Part shown: one piece after another, positions 1-5,920 of the stretch
Numbering within the stretch: the stretch's first letter is position 1
Layout of the letters: every line of letters starts with the position of its first letter
Assembly (NCBI GenBank): GCA_036558305.1
Contig: DATBFX010000236.1
Span: forward strand, 1-8,769
Source of the DNA: DATBFX01 sp036558305
GTDB lineage: Bacteria; Chloroflexota; Chloroflexia; Thermomicrobiales; UBA6265
Direction of reading: 5' to 3'
DNA: 8,769 bases
The notes under the pieces: model-generated
Told to the model about the DNA's origin: nothing
The model's input: only the letters and a program-made list of their open reading frames with translations
Database searches by the model: none
Program-made: the position numbers and the translations under genes

Positions 1-59
1 GTGAGTCCGGTGCCCGCACAGTTCGGGCAGTCTGGGTCAGGTCGGTATGTCTCGGTCAT
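1..59 (-). CDS. 5' end of a small CxxC (zinc-ribbon-like) protein, cut by window edge
   Basis: Only the first 19 codons are visible: MTETYRPDPDCPNCAGTGL, then the window ends. The CPNCAGTG segment is a CxxCxGTG half-motif like those in DnaJ-type zinc-binding modules and in many small phage proteins, where two such knuckles bind one zinc ion. Whether a second pair of cysteines follows cannot be seen. The ATG at 59-57 is the only ATG, GTG or TTG I find in this frame within the gap back to the MuF stop, which supports this start. No good Shine-Dalgarno lies close to it; the purine-rich GAGGGAAGG is about 30 bases upstream. It is the next gene after the MuF-like gene, on the same strand. Function unknown. 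It is probably real, because the frame is open and codon use matches its neighbours, but the evidence is short. Confidence 0.5.
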   Translation of the reverse strand, partial: MTETYRPDPDCPNCAGTGL

Positions 60-97
60 ACTGAATACAACATACCGTAAACCGGAAACCTTCCCTC
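60..97 (-). promoter_or_regulatory. 38-base gap, the longest non-coding stretch, holding a dyad motif
   Basis: This is the longest gap between genes in the window. On the minus strand it contains a purine-rich tract (GAGGGAAGG), a direct repeat (GGTTTCCGGTTT), and the element CCGGTTTACGG, whose CCG and CGG arms form a three-base dyad around GTTTA. The same element with one base changed (CCGGTATACGG) sits in the only other sizeable gap, downstream of terL. I see no clear -35/-10 promoter and no terminator with a T-run. A role as a protein-binding or RNA-processing site is inference only. Confidence 0.35.
75..85 (+). repeat. Variant copy of the dyad motif (CCGTAAACCGG)
   Basis: Differs at one base from CCGTATACCGG. 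It lies in the 38-base gap between the MuF gene and the edge gene. Confidence 0.4.
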
Positions 98-1192
98 TTA
101 CGAATCCGATGCGGATAGCTCCATGAGCAGATCCGATTCGGCCTGGGACAACACGCTCCCGGCGGCGGCGACGGCGTCGAAGTCCTCGTCGGACACCTGG
201 AACGTGTCCGCCACCCGATGCGCCGACGACTCCGGCACCAAGATCAGGGCGCAGCGACAGTTGATGATCTCATCCAACGGGGCACGTGGGTCACCCGGGA
301 AGGCGAGTTTCTGGCCGGTCTCCCACTCCTTGAACGACGACCCCGGTTTGCGCACCTTGCCGTGCAGCCTGCGATGCGAAGTCCGCACCTTCGAGTCACC
401 CCGTGAGATCCACACCAGTCGGTGCTTCTCCCCGACCGTCTTGTTCACCGCTTCGATCAGGCTCGCCGGGATCTCGGCGGCACGCGCAGACGGGAACGGC
501 GCGCCTTCGGCCCGGGCCTCGCGGGCTTTGCGGGTGTCGATCACCATCGCCCGGGTCTGGGCACGTTCGGCTGCCCCCCGCCACACGTCCTCGCTCACCC
601 CCATGTTCGTCGGGACGGTCGCGGACAGCCTGGTCGCCGCCGTACGGGCCGCGGCGTGCTGCCACGACGTGTCAGCCCGGAACACTTTGGCGATGTCACG
701 GGCGGTCGCCGCCGGATTGTCCCGTCGGACCCGTTCGGTGACGGTCTGCCAGTGATCCCGTGATTCGTCCAACGCCTGTTCCCAGATGCTCTTGGTGAGT
801 TCCCCGACGATTTCCCCGATGAAGGGCTGCACGATTTCTTCGAGGATCTCTTGCCTCGACCAGCGTTTGCGGAATCCGGTCGGCGGGGCAGGCGGTCGGG
901 GGAACGGCGGTTCCTCTTTGGCGTTGAGCAGTTCATCCAACAGTTCACCGAACAACGGTTCGATGGTGCCGAGGGTGGCTCCCGGTGTCGAGTACCAGTC
1001 AGGGAACCCGGTCTTCAGCGATTTCGCCATCGTGTCGGCGGCGCGTACCACCGCGGTCGAAGCGGAGGGAACCGCGGTGAGGGTGCCGGAGATTTCGGCT
1101 TGCGCGATGTAGGCCGCGGCGGCTGCGTAGAGAAGCTGCGCTTGCGCTTCGACGGCGTCACGAGCCTGGGCGGCTTCGGCCGCGGTCGCCAT
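98..1192 (-). CDS. MuF / SPP1 gp7-like minor head (head morphogenesis) protein
   Basis: A 364-aa protein. The C-terminal third carries the hallmark of the phage Mu F / SPP1 gp7 minor head family: W261, then RxSHRRLHGK around 270-279, then FPGDP (298-302), and the closing NCRC box (311-314). Proteins of this family sit with the portal inside the prohead, a few copies per particle, and help assembly or DNA entry. The N-terminal 90 residues are Ala-rich and probably helical. A Pro-rich linker (95-106) follows, then a second helical region (111-230). About 50 acidic residues extend past the NCRC box. That tail is short, so there is no sign of the toxin domain fused to some MuF proteins. The ATG is preceded by AGAGG at suitable spacing, and the upstream 55-aa gene ends in TGA directly abutting this ATG. 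The portal gene that normally precedes muF is not here. Family assignment is firm; the detailed role is inferred. Confidence 0.88.
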   Translation of the reverse strand: MATAAEAAQARDAVEAQAQLLYAAAAAYIAQAEISGTLTAVPSASTAVVRAADTMAKSLKTGFPDWYSTPGATLGTIEPLFGELLDELLNAKEEPPFPRPPAPPTGFRKRWSRQEILEEIVQPFIGEIVGELTKSIWEQALDESRDHWQTVTERVRRDNPAATARDIAKVFRADTSWQHAAARTAATRLSATVPTNMGVSEDVWRGAAERAQTRAMVIDTRKAREARAEGAPFPSARAAEIPASLIEAVNKTVGEKHRLVWISRGDSKVRTSHRRLHGKVRKPGSSFKEWETGQKLAFPGDPRAPLDEIINCRCALILVPESSAHRVADTFQVSDEDFDAVAAAGSVLSQAESDLLMELSASDS

Positions 1193-1360
1193 TCACCGGC
1201 CTCTCGCGTCGTTGTACGCCATGCCGATCACGGTGAGCAGCGAGAACACGGCGACGATCAGCATCAACGCCCCGGCCAGCGCATGTTCGGTGATGACGAG
1301 CGTGGTCCCGGCGGCGAGGAAGAACACGCCGAGCATCGCGGTCGCCGTCGGCCCGTTCAA
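1193..1360 (-). CDS. 55-aa two-helix membrane protein, TTG start
   Basis: This short gene starts with TTG and overlaps the stop of the 132-aa gene as TTGA (1357-1360). Its TGA stop directly abuts the ATG of the MuF gene. The protein begins MNGPTATAMLGVFFLAAGTT and shows two hydrophobic segments, about residues 6-24 and 27-47, joined by a short turn containing T-E-H. It ends in a charged, basic tail (NDARGR). That layout fits a small inner-membrane hairpin protein. A GAGG Shine-Dalgarno seven bases upstream supports the TTG start; there is no alternative ATG near the overlap. Small two-helix proteins in phages are sometimes holins or superinfection-exclusion factors, but no endolysin is adjacent, so I assign no function. 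I believe it is real because it fills exactly the space between two genes, has a good ribosome site, and is strongly hydrophobic in this frame only. Confidence 0.7.
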   Translation of the reverse strand: MNGPTATAMLGVFFLAAGTTLVITEHALAGALMLIVAVFSLLTVIGMAYNDARGR

Positions 1361-1755
1361 GCGAACACCTCGACCCGTTCATGGCTGCGGGCGTTCAGTT
1401 GGGTGACGAAGTGGCGTCCCTCCATCGGCCCGGCGTAGCCGACCGCTCCGGCCCCGCACACACACGAGGCGAGGGTCTGCTGCACCCGCCGCCCGTCCGG
1501 CATGATCGCCTCAGCCCACTTCCCGGTGCGCAGCCGGACGACCGGGACGGGACCGAGATCCTCGTACAGCACCCGCCCGGTGCGGGCCTCGTTCCAGGCG
1601 AGGCGACACGTGAGGGGAGCGTCCGGCTCAGCCGACTCCGCGATCACCCACATCCGGCCCCGGGGGATGATGCGGATGCCCTGGATCGTGCCGTACCCGG
1701 CCCACACGACGAAGATCTCCATCTTGGGGGCCGCGTTCACGACACTGAACGACAC
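1357..1755 (-). CDS. 132-aa hypothetical phage protein with CxC motif
   Basis: I do not recognise a family. The protein has 132 residues and looks like a compact, mainly beta-strand domain: alternating hydrophobic stretches such as MEIFVVWAGYG (12-22), IRIIPRGRMWVIAE (27-40) and GPVPVVRLRTGKW (68-80). Near the C-terminus lies a glycine-rich CVCGAGAVGYAGP segment with Cys98 and Cys100, which could bind metal but lacks a second visible cysteine pair (the only other cysteine is Cys50). There is no signal peptide or membrane helix. The GTG start is favoured over the internal ATG at codon 12 because a strong AAGGAG lies five bases upstream. It is separated from terL by 24 bases and overlaps the next gene by four (TTGA). 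The place between terminase and the minor head protein suggests a virion or assembly role, but that is position-based inference. Confidence 0.72.
   Translation of the reverse strand: MSFSVVNAAPKMEIFVVWAGYGTIQGIRIIPRGRMWVIAESAEPDAPLTCRLAWNEARTGRVLYEDLGPVPVVRLRTGKWAEAIMPDGRRVQQTLASCVCGAGAVGYAGPMEGRHFVTQLNARSHERVEVFA
1368..1371 (-). promoter_or_regulatory. Shine-Dalgarno GAGG supporting the TTG start
   Basis: GAGG on the minus strand, seven bases before the TTG of the 55-aa membrane protein and inside the last codons of the upstream gene. It is the main evidence for choosing this non-ATG start. Confidence 0.55.
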
Positions 1756-1760
1756 GTCTG

Positions 1761-1766
1761 CTCCTT
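1761..1766 (-). promoter_or_regulatory. Strong Shine-Dalgarno AAGGAG for the 132-aa gene
   Basis: AAGGAG on the minus strand, five bases before the GTG start at 1755. It decides this GTG over the later ATG. It lies immediately after the short CCCGGTATACGGG dyad, so folding of that dyad could affect ribosome access. Confidence 0.6.
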
Positions 1767-1779
1767 CCCGTATACCGGG
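1767..1779 (-). repeat. Inverted repeat CCCG-GTATA-CGGG between terL and the next gene
   Basis: Minus-strand CCCGGTATACGGG begins directly after the terL TAG stop. Arms of four G/C pairs flank a five-base loop. The stem is short and no T-run follows, so it does not look like an intrinsic terminator. It contains the 11-base element CCGTATACCGG (1768-1778 on the plus strand) that recurs in the window. Confidence 0.5.
1768..1778 (+). repeat. Dyad motif CCGTATACCGG, intergenic copy
   Basis: Exact copy, in the 24-base gap after terL. Extended on both sides it also matches the copy in the glycosyltransferase near 5263-5280 at 17 of 18 bases (1765-1782). Confidence 0.5.
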
Positions 1780-3222
1780 CTAATGGTACTCATTGCGTTC
1801 CCGCCGCCAGGCGGCGACCGGCAGTTCCGTCACTGTCGATGTTTGAGGGGTGAGTTTGCCGAACCGGCGCAGCGGGGAGTCGTCCACGAGCAGGGCGCGC
1901 AAGGCGTGAACGAGGGCGTCCATCCGGTCCGGGGACCAGCCTGACCCGCGTGCGCCGCCGGGGATTGGAGGTTCCCACTCGGTCATTTGCAACTCCAACT
2001 CGGTGAACTGGTCGGCGTGCCGGATCCGGTTCTTGCGGTATGCCATGACGATGGGTTCGGCCCGGCCCGCCTTGGAGCGGCTGGCGGGGATGAGGGCGAT
2101 GGGCAGCGAGTTCGCTCCGGCTTCGGCTTCGATCACCGAGGCGACCAGTTCGCCTCCGGCGTTCTTCTCCGCGACGATGATCGGCGGCTTCCCGGTGAGG
2201 TCGCGTTCGCGTTGCCAGGCGGCGACGACTCGTGCCGCCCACCGTTCGGGTTGCAGGTCGGGTTCGGTGTCGTCCGCGATGACCAGGGCGCGCCGGGACG
2301 TGAGTCGTCGTTCCGTCGAGGATCGGCAGGTGACGATGCCGGTGGCGTCACCGCCGGTTGTCAGCCCCGGATCGACCCCGATGACCGACAGGGTGTCTTC
2401 GCTGTCGAGCCACGTGGCGTCGAGCACGATGTCGCCGCCCCGCCACAACGCCCCTTCGACCACGTCGAGCAGTTCGCCGTACAACTCTTGGCGTTCGAGC
2501 GCGGTCCCCGAATACAGGTCGAACAGGTTGCGGAGGTATTCGGCGGACAGGTGGGCACGGTTGGCGAATGTGGACGCCCCGTGCAGCGACACCTTCGCGG
2601 TGGTCTTGCCGAGGTTGATCAGTTCGCGGATCGCGGTCACCCGTTTCGGGGTGGTGGTGACGAAGATCTGCGGGTGCGCGCCGAGCCGGGTGCCGATCCG
2701 GGTGTTGTCCCATGCGGTCGCCCCCGAGTCGTCCGGCCGGTGGTTGTGGGCGGCGAGTTCGTCGCTCCATGTCCAGTGGGACTGGGGGCCACGCAACTGG
2801 GCGGGTTTCTCCGACGAGAACGTGAGTGCGATGGTGCCGTTGGGCCATTCCAGGCGGCGCAGCGACGGGATGTATTCGGGCACCATGCCTGGTTCTGCGA
2901 CGGCGATCACCCCGGACTCGCCGCGCACCATCACGTCGCGCACGTCGGCCACGGTGCGGGCGATGAGGTGGCCGATGGAGCCGGGGAGATCCCGGGCTTT
3001 CCGGTTGCACCACGACGCCCCGACCCGGGTCTTGCCTGCGCCGCGTCCGGCGACGACGGCGACCGTCGGCGTCGGGTCGTGGTAGGCGGCTAGCTGGTCG
3101 GGCCGCAGCCACAGTTCCGGTGATGCCATCTCCGCGAGGGAGAGGTCATCGATGAAGCTGTCCCGTTCGTCTCGTGGGAGCAGACTGATCCGCTCCATCA
3201 CGGACAGGGTGTCGAGGTTCAC
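1780..3222 (-). CDS. terL: Terminase large subunit (ATPase and nuclease)
   Basis: A 480-aa DNA-packaging motor that cuts phage DNA and pumps it into the prohead using ATP. N-terminal ATPase: RPDQL (40-44), Walker A GRGAGKT (59-65), Walker B/DEL box with TWSDELAA around D154-E155, and coupling motif TTTPK (189-193). The segments RGPQSHW, AWDNTRIGTRLG and RQELYGELLD match the HK97/gene-transfer-agent type of terminase. C-terminal RNase H-like nuclease: VDPG with D284, VAEKNAGGELV with E352, and DRMDALVHAL with D432/D435, as in the Terminase_6C family. All expected acidic residues are present and the length is normal, so it should be active. The GTG start lies one base after the upstream TGA (TGACGTG); no clear Shine-Dalgarno is visible, so coupling to the 140-aa gene is likely. 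An ATG at codon 9 is a possible alternative. No small-subunit gene is adjacent. Confidence 0.95.
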   Translation of the reverse strand: MNLDTLSVMERISLLPRDERDSFIDDLSLAEMASPELWLRPDQLAAYHDPTPTVAVVAGRGAGKTRVGASWCNRKARDLPGSIGHLIARTVADVRDVMVRGESGVIAVAEPGMVPEYIPSLRRLEWPNGTIALTFSSEKPAQLRGPQSHWTWSDELAAHNHRPDDSGATAWDNTRIGTRLGAHPQIFVTTTPKRVTAIRELINLGKTTAKVSLHGASTFANRAHLSAEYLRNLFDLYSGTALERQELYGELLDVVEGALWRGGDIVLDATWLDSEDTLSVIGVDPGLTTGGDATGIVTCRSSTERRLTSRRALVIADDTEPDLQPERWAARVVAAWQRERDLTGKPPIIVAEKNAGGELVASVIEAEAGANSLPIALIPASRSKAGRAEPIVMAYRKNRIRHADQFTELELQMTEWEPPIPGGARGSGWSPDRMDALVHALRALLVDDSPLRRFGKLTPQTSTVTELPVAAWRRERNEYH

Positions 3223-3223
3223 G

Positions 3224-3646
3224 TCACGGGATCGGCAGGTTCATTGTCAGCGTGACGAACGCGATGGCACCTTGGATCGTGAAGGTGAGCGCTGGGCGTC
3301 CGAGCCGGTAGAACGACTCGTTCATCTTGTCGTCGGCCCAGTCCAGCAGGATTTGGCCGTCGGCATCCATCGCCGCCGACACGGTGTCCTGTGCCGCCCA
3401 GTCGGTCGTGCCGTCGTCGTTGGACACGTCGGAGCATTCGCGGGCGGCGATCACGACGATGTCAGCCATCTGGATCACGTCGCAGTTCCCGCCGAACGGC
3501 ACTTCCTGTTCGGACACGTTGAGCACCGAGATGGTGGTGCCTTGACAGTCCACCACCACGTCGCCCATCTGGGCGTGGACGGGGTCGGGCAACGCCAATG
3601 CGTCGAGTTCCTCCGCGAGCTTCTGGACGAACTCCAACGGGGTCAT
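3224..3646 (-). CDS. 140-aa protein, possibly a tail-terminator or head-tail joining protein
   Basis: The protein starts with an amphipathic helix (MTPLEFVQKLAEELDALALP), followed by strand-like segments containing C34, C55 and C71, then a helical stretch (AQDTVSAAMDADGQILLDWA, 84-103), and it ends in beta strands rich in T, F and V. This plan, with spaced cysteines, an alternating strand near IVVIAAREC, a helix with Ala/Asp, and final strands, resembles a set of actinophage proteins annotated as tail terminators or head-tail joining proteins. I place it there only tentatively, from memory of the layout. The start is the ATG that overlaps the stop of the third tail fibre as ATGA. The open frame continues far upstream inside that fibre gene, but that extension is Arg/Pro/Gly-rich shadow sequence. 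Its stop is one base from the terL start. Confidence 0.75.
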   Translation of the reverse strand: MTPLEFVQKLAEELDALALPDPVHAQMGDVVVDCQGTTISVLNVSEQEVPFGGNCDVIQMADIVVIAARECSDVSNDDGTTDWAAQDTVSAAMDADGQILLDWADDKMNESFYRLGRPALTFTIQGAIAFVTLTMNLPIP

Positions 3647-4806
3647 GCCAGGCGGGCCTCCAACGTCCCGATCCGGTCGAGGGCGTTCCCGAGGGCGGCG
3701 GTGAGCAGGGTGACGAGCGACGAGTAGTCCACCTGCTGCGGGTCGATCCGTCCGTCCGGCAGCACGGCGTCCTTGTCTCCGAGCACGGCGTACGGTGCGG
3801 CCTCCGCGATGTCGTGGGCGTTCATCATGTCCTCGTCGCTGACGTTGCCCTGCCAGTGGCCGCGGAAGGCGCGGGAGGCGAGCCGCAGCACCCGTTCGGC
3901 GGCGTCGCTGATCGGACCGGTCCGTTCCTTCATCCGGTAGTCCGAAGTCGTGTTGTAGAACACCCGGTTCACGTGGGCGTCGTCGTTGTCCTGTTTGCCT
4001 GCCGTGATCGACCCGATGGTGACCGGACTCGACTGGGGTGCCCCCCGGTAGAACCGGACGAAGTATTGGCCTGGGGTGTCTCCGGCGTCGAGCCGTCGGA
4101 ACAGGGTGATCGACGGGACGTTCTTGTCGGCCACCGTGGACTGGAAGGTGCCCTGGTTCGTCATCCGGCAGCCGTCGGAGTTGCCGCCCCAGTTCCCGAC
4201 GTTGAACTCCAACAGTTTCGCTGGGTTGGCGTGGTCGTTGATCGTCAGCGACCCGGTGAGCGTTCCGCCGGTCTTGTCGAGCTTCAAGTCGGCCACGGCG
4301 TTGACGTATTTGGCGGGGGTGGCGGCGTTGGGCTGATCGGTGGGGAACGGGTCCATTGGCAGCAGCAGCCAGTCGGTCATGCGGACGCTGCCGTCGAGCG
4401 GGACGTACTTCTTCAACGACGTGTTCATGTCCCCGACGGTGACGGCGTCGTTGGAGTCGTTCCCCTGGTTCGCGTTCGTCAGGCTCAGTCGGCCTGAGAT
4501 GGTGAGCGCCGAAGCGATGGTTTGGGCCTGGGTGAAGGGGGCACACAGGATCGGCGGGCCGATCTGCTGCCAGTTGCCGCTCGACCCGCCCATCGACATC
4601 CACATCGTCGGCAGCGCCGAGCCGGTGACGTTGGTCATCACGCACACCGCACCTTTGGGCGGGTTGAGCCACGTGTTGCGCTGTCCGAGATCTGCGAACC
4701 GCATCACGACGGAGTCCGCCACCCCGCCACCCCAGAACGCTTCTGTCGGTGAACCCACGACCGGGGTCCACACCGTTGACCACGGCATCAACTGAACGGT
4801 GCCCAT
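3643..4806 (-). CDS. Tail fibre with peptidase S74 chaperone domain (third copy)
   Basis: 387 aa. The N-terminal part (about 28-82) has a RFADLGQRNTWLNPPKGAVC segment and W/G-rich sequence, a small domain frequent at the start of phage fibre proteins. Next come fibre repeats, YVPLDGSVRMT (134-144) and KTGGTLTGSLTI (178-189), then a beta-rich stretch ending VTIGSIT (262-268). The C-terminal S74 intramolecular chaperone starts near 284 with NTTSDYRMK. S288, D289 and K293 match the self-cleaving SDxxxK motif. AHDIAEAAPYAVLGDKDAV (330-348) and a C-terminal coiled coil ending in LEARLA follow. In this family the chaperone trimerises the fibre and then cuts itself off. This copy is the most diverged of the three. 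AAGGGAG at suitable spacing supports the ATG. It follows the glycosyltransferase by four bases and overlaps the 140-aa gene by ATGA. The receptor is unknown. Confidence 0.88.
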   Translation of the reverse strand: MGTVQLMPWSTVWTPVVGSPTEAFWGGGVADSVVMRFADLGQRNTWLNPPKGAVCVMTNVTGSALPTMWMSMGGSSGNWQQIGPPILCAPFTQAQTIASALTISGRLSLTNANQGNDSNDAVTVGDMNTSLKKYVPLDGSVRMTDWLLLPMDPFPTDQPNAATPAKYVNAVADLKLDKTGGTLTGSLTINDHANPAKLLEFNVGNWGGNSDGCRMTNQGTFQSTVADKNVPSITLFRRLDAGDTPGQYFVRFYRGAPQSSPVTIGSITAGKQDNDDAHVNRVFYNTTSDYRMKERTGPISDAAERVLRLASRAFRGHWQGNVSDEDMMNAHDIAEAAPYAVLGDKDAVLPDGRIDPQQVDYSSLVTLLTAALGNALDRIGTLEARLA

Positions 4807-4810
4807 CGGC

Positions 4811-5920
4811 TCACTCCCTTCCCAACCGGTCCAACCAGGCAGAATAGAGTCCGGCGCAGGTCTTCAGCCCGAAACTCGACGCGGCGAACTCGCGCAGATC
4901 GGTGCCGTCCGTATACCGGCCCCGGTGCGTGATCGCCCAGTACACGGCTTCGGCCCCGTCTTCGGCCCGGCTGATCCGGCACTCCGGTGGCACCCATTCG
5001 GTAAACCCACCCCAGTTCGTCGTGACCGGCCAGACGCCGGACAGCATCGCCTCCGCGAACACGCCGCCCCACGGCTCGATGTACAGGGTCGGCACCAGCG
5101 TGCAGGACGCTCCGGCGTACAACTCGGCCCGAGCTTCAGCCCGCACGGTGCCCACATGATGCACGTCGAGGTCGGAAACGTCCAGGTCGCAGCCGTCGTC
5201 GGTGACCCAGTACCAGTGGCGGTTGTCGAGTTTGCTGCCCTGCCCGGCGATCACCAACGGCTTTCCCGTATACCGCGCTATTTGGGCGACCTGTTCGACG
5301 CCTTTACGGCGGATCGCCCGGCCGATGAACAGCAGATAGCCCTGGTCGTCAGCGGTGTGGAAGTCGTCGGGCCGGTAGAAGTTGGGGATTACGGCGTCGA
5401 GCGAGCAGCCGTCGTTGATGCCGTACCGGCCGTAGATGTGGTGCATCCAGGCGAACGACTCGAACACCTTCGCCTTGGTCTTCATCGACACGCCGCTATA
5501 TCCGACGCACGGCTCGACCCACGTGAGGTGGGGAAGCTCGTGGTACAGGCCGTCGTGGTTCGAGCCGGACATCGTCATCACGATCTGGCCGGGTTCGGCC
5601 CAGGCGTGCAACCAGGCCGCGGCCCGATGATTGACCATCCGCCAGTGCGCCGTTTCCGGGTTCCAGTCCAGATTCAGGATCGTCGCCGGGAGGTCGGGGC
5701 CGAAGAACTTGGCTTGCTCGATGTCCGACAGCAGCGGCACGTAGTCATCGCAGTCGTTCGTTGGTGTGTCGCCGCCCCACAGAACGGTGACGTGCGCGCC
5801 GAGTTCGGTGCGTAGCATCTCCACGAGCCGGACCGCCTTGGCGGTGAACGCGCAGTGAGGGAACTCGATGTCGTTGAACCGGGTGTGCGGAAAGCCGAGC
5901 AGGATGAGCTTCATTCCCAT
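4811..5920 (-). CDS. GT-B fold glycosyltransferase (GT4-like)
   Basis: 369 aa, predicted to move a sugar from a nucleotide donor to an unknown acceptor. The N-terminal half starts like a Rossmann domain (MKLILLGFP, 3-11) and contains HVTVLWGGD (43-51). The C-terminal half has the GT4 signature: YLLFIGRAIRRKG (195-207, with R201 and K206 placed to bind donor phosphates), PLVIAGQGS (221-229), and EPWGGVFAEAMLSGVWPV (282-299) with the paired glutamates E282 and E290 (E-x7-E), then GGFTEWV (304-310). No signal peptide or membrane helix is seen, so it should be cytoplasmic and soluble. GGAG eight bases before the ATG at 5920 favours that start. The second ATG at 5914, which overlaps the upstream stop as ATGA, would shorten it by two residues. 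Codon use is like its neighbours. Placement between two tail-fibre genes suggests it glycosylates virion proteins, perhaps the fibres; this is inference. Modification of host surface sugars is the main alternative. Confidence 0.93.
   Translation of the reverse strand: MGMKLILLGFPHTRFNDIEFPHCAFTAKAVRLVEMLRTELGAHVTVLWGGDTPTNDCDDYVPLLSDIEQAKFFGPDLPATILNLDWNPETAHWRMVNHRAAAWLHAWAEPGQIVMTMSGSNHDGLYHELPHLTWVEPCVGYSGVSMKTKAKVFESFAWMHHIYGRYGINDGCSLDAVIPNFYRPDDFHTADDQGYLLFIGRAIRRKGVEQVAQIARYTGKPLVIAGQGSKLDNRHWYWVTDDGCDLDVSDLDVHHVGTVRAEARAELYAGASCTLVPTLYIEPWGGVFAEAMLSGVWPVTTNWGGFTEWVPPECRISRAEDGAEAVYWAITHRGRYTDGTDLREFAASSFGLKTCAGLYSAWLDRLGRE
4814..4820 (-). promoter_or_regulatory. Shine-Dalgarno AAGGGAG for the third tail fibre
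   Basis: AAGGGAG on the minus strand, seven bases before the ATG at 4806. It lies in the last codons of the glycosyltransferase gene (GGA AGG GAG TGA). Confidence 0.55.
4909..4919 (+). repeat. Dyad motif CCGTATACCGG inside the glycosyltransferase gene
   Basis: Exact 11-base match to the intergenic copy at 1768-1778, same orientation. It encodes Arg-Tyr-Thr on the minus strand. Confidence 0.45.
5266..5276 (+). repeat. Near copy of the dyad motif (CCGTATACCGC)
   Basis: 10 of 11 bases match, same orientation, inside the glycosyltransferase gene. The surrounding 18 bases (5263-5280) match 1765-1782 at 17 positions. Confidence 0.42.

Noticed and set aside
123..755. Plus-strand open frame of 210 codons antisense to the MuF gene
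   Set aside because: The minus strand carries the clear MuF motifs. The antisense translation is Ser/Arg/Ala-rich with no domain and no ribosome site that stands out.
1767..1779. Intrinsic terminator after terL
   Set aside because: The stem is only four pairs and is followed by a purine-rich ribosome site, not a T-run.
1987..3093. Long plus-strand open frames antisense to terL (1987-3093 and 2003-3085, both over 350 codons)
   Set aside because: They mirror a well-supported terminase gene. Their translations show no recognisable motif and have the Gly/Arg/Ala/Ser bias of high-GC shadow frames.
1780..3222. Gene-transfer-agent cluster, because the terminase is of the HK97/GTA type
   Set aside because: The neighbours (three S74 fibres, a glycosyltransferase, no portal-protease-capsid order) do not fit a GTA cluster.
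3647..4783. Upstream extension of the 140-aa gene's frame through most of the third tail fibre (would give 519 aa)
   Set aside because: The extension is Arg/Pro/Gly-rich and overlaps a gene with strong fibre and S74 motifs. The ATGA junction at 3643-3646 is the natural start.
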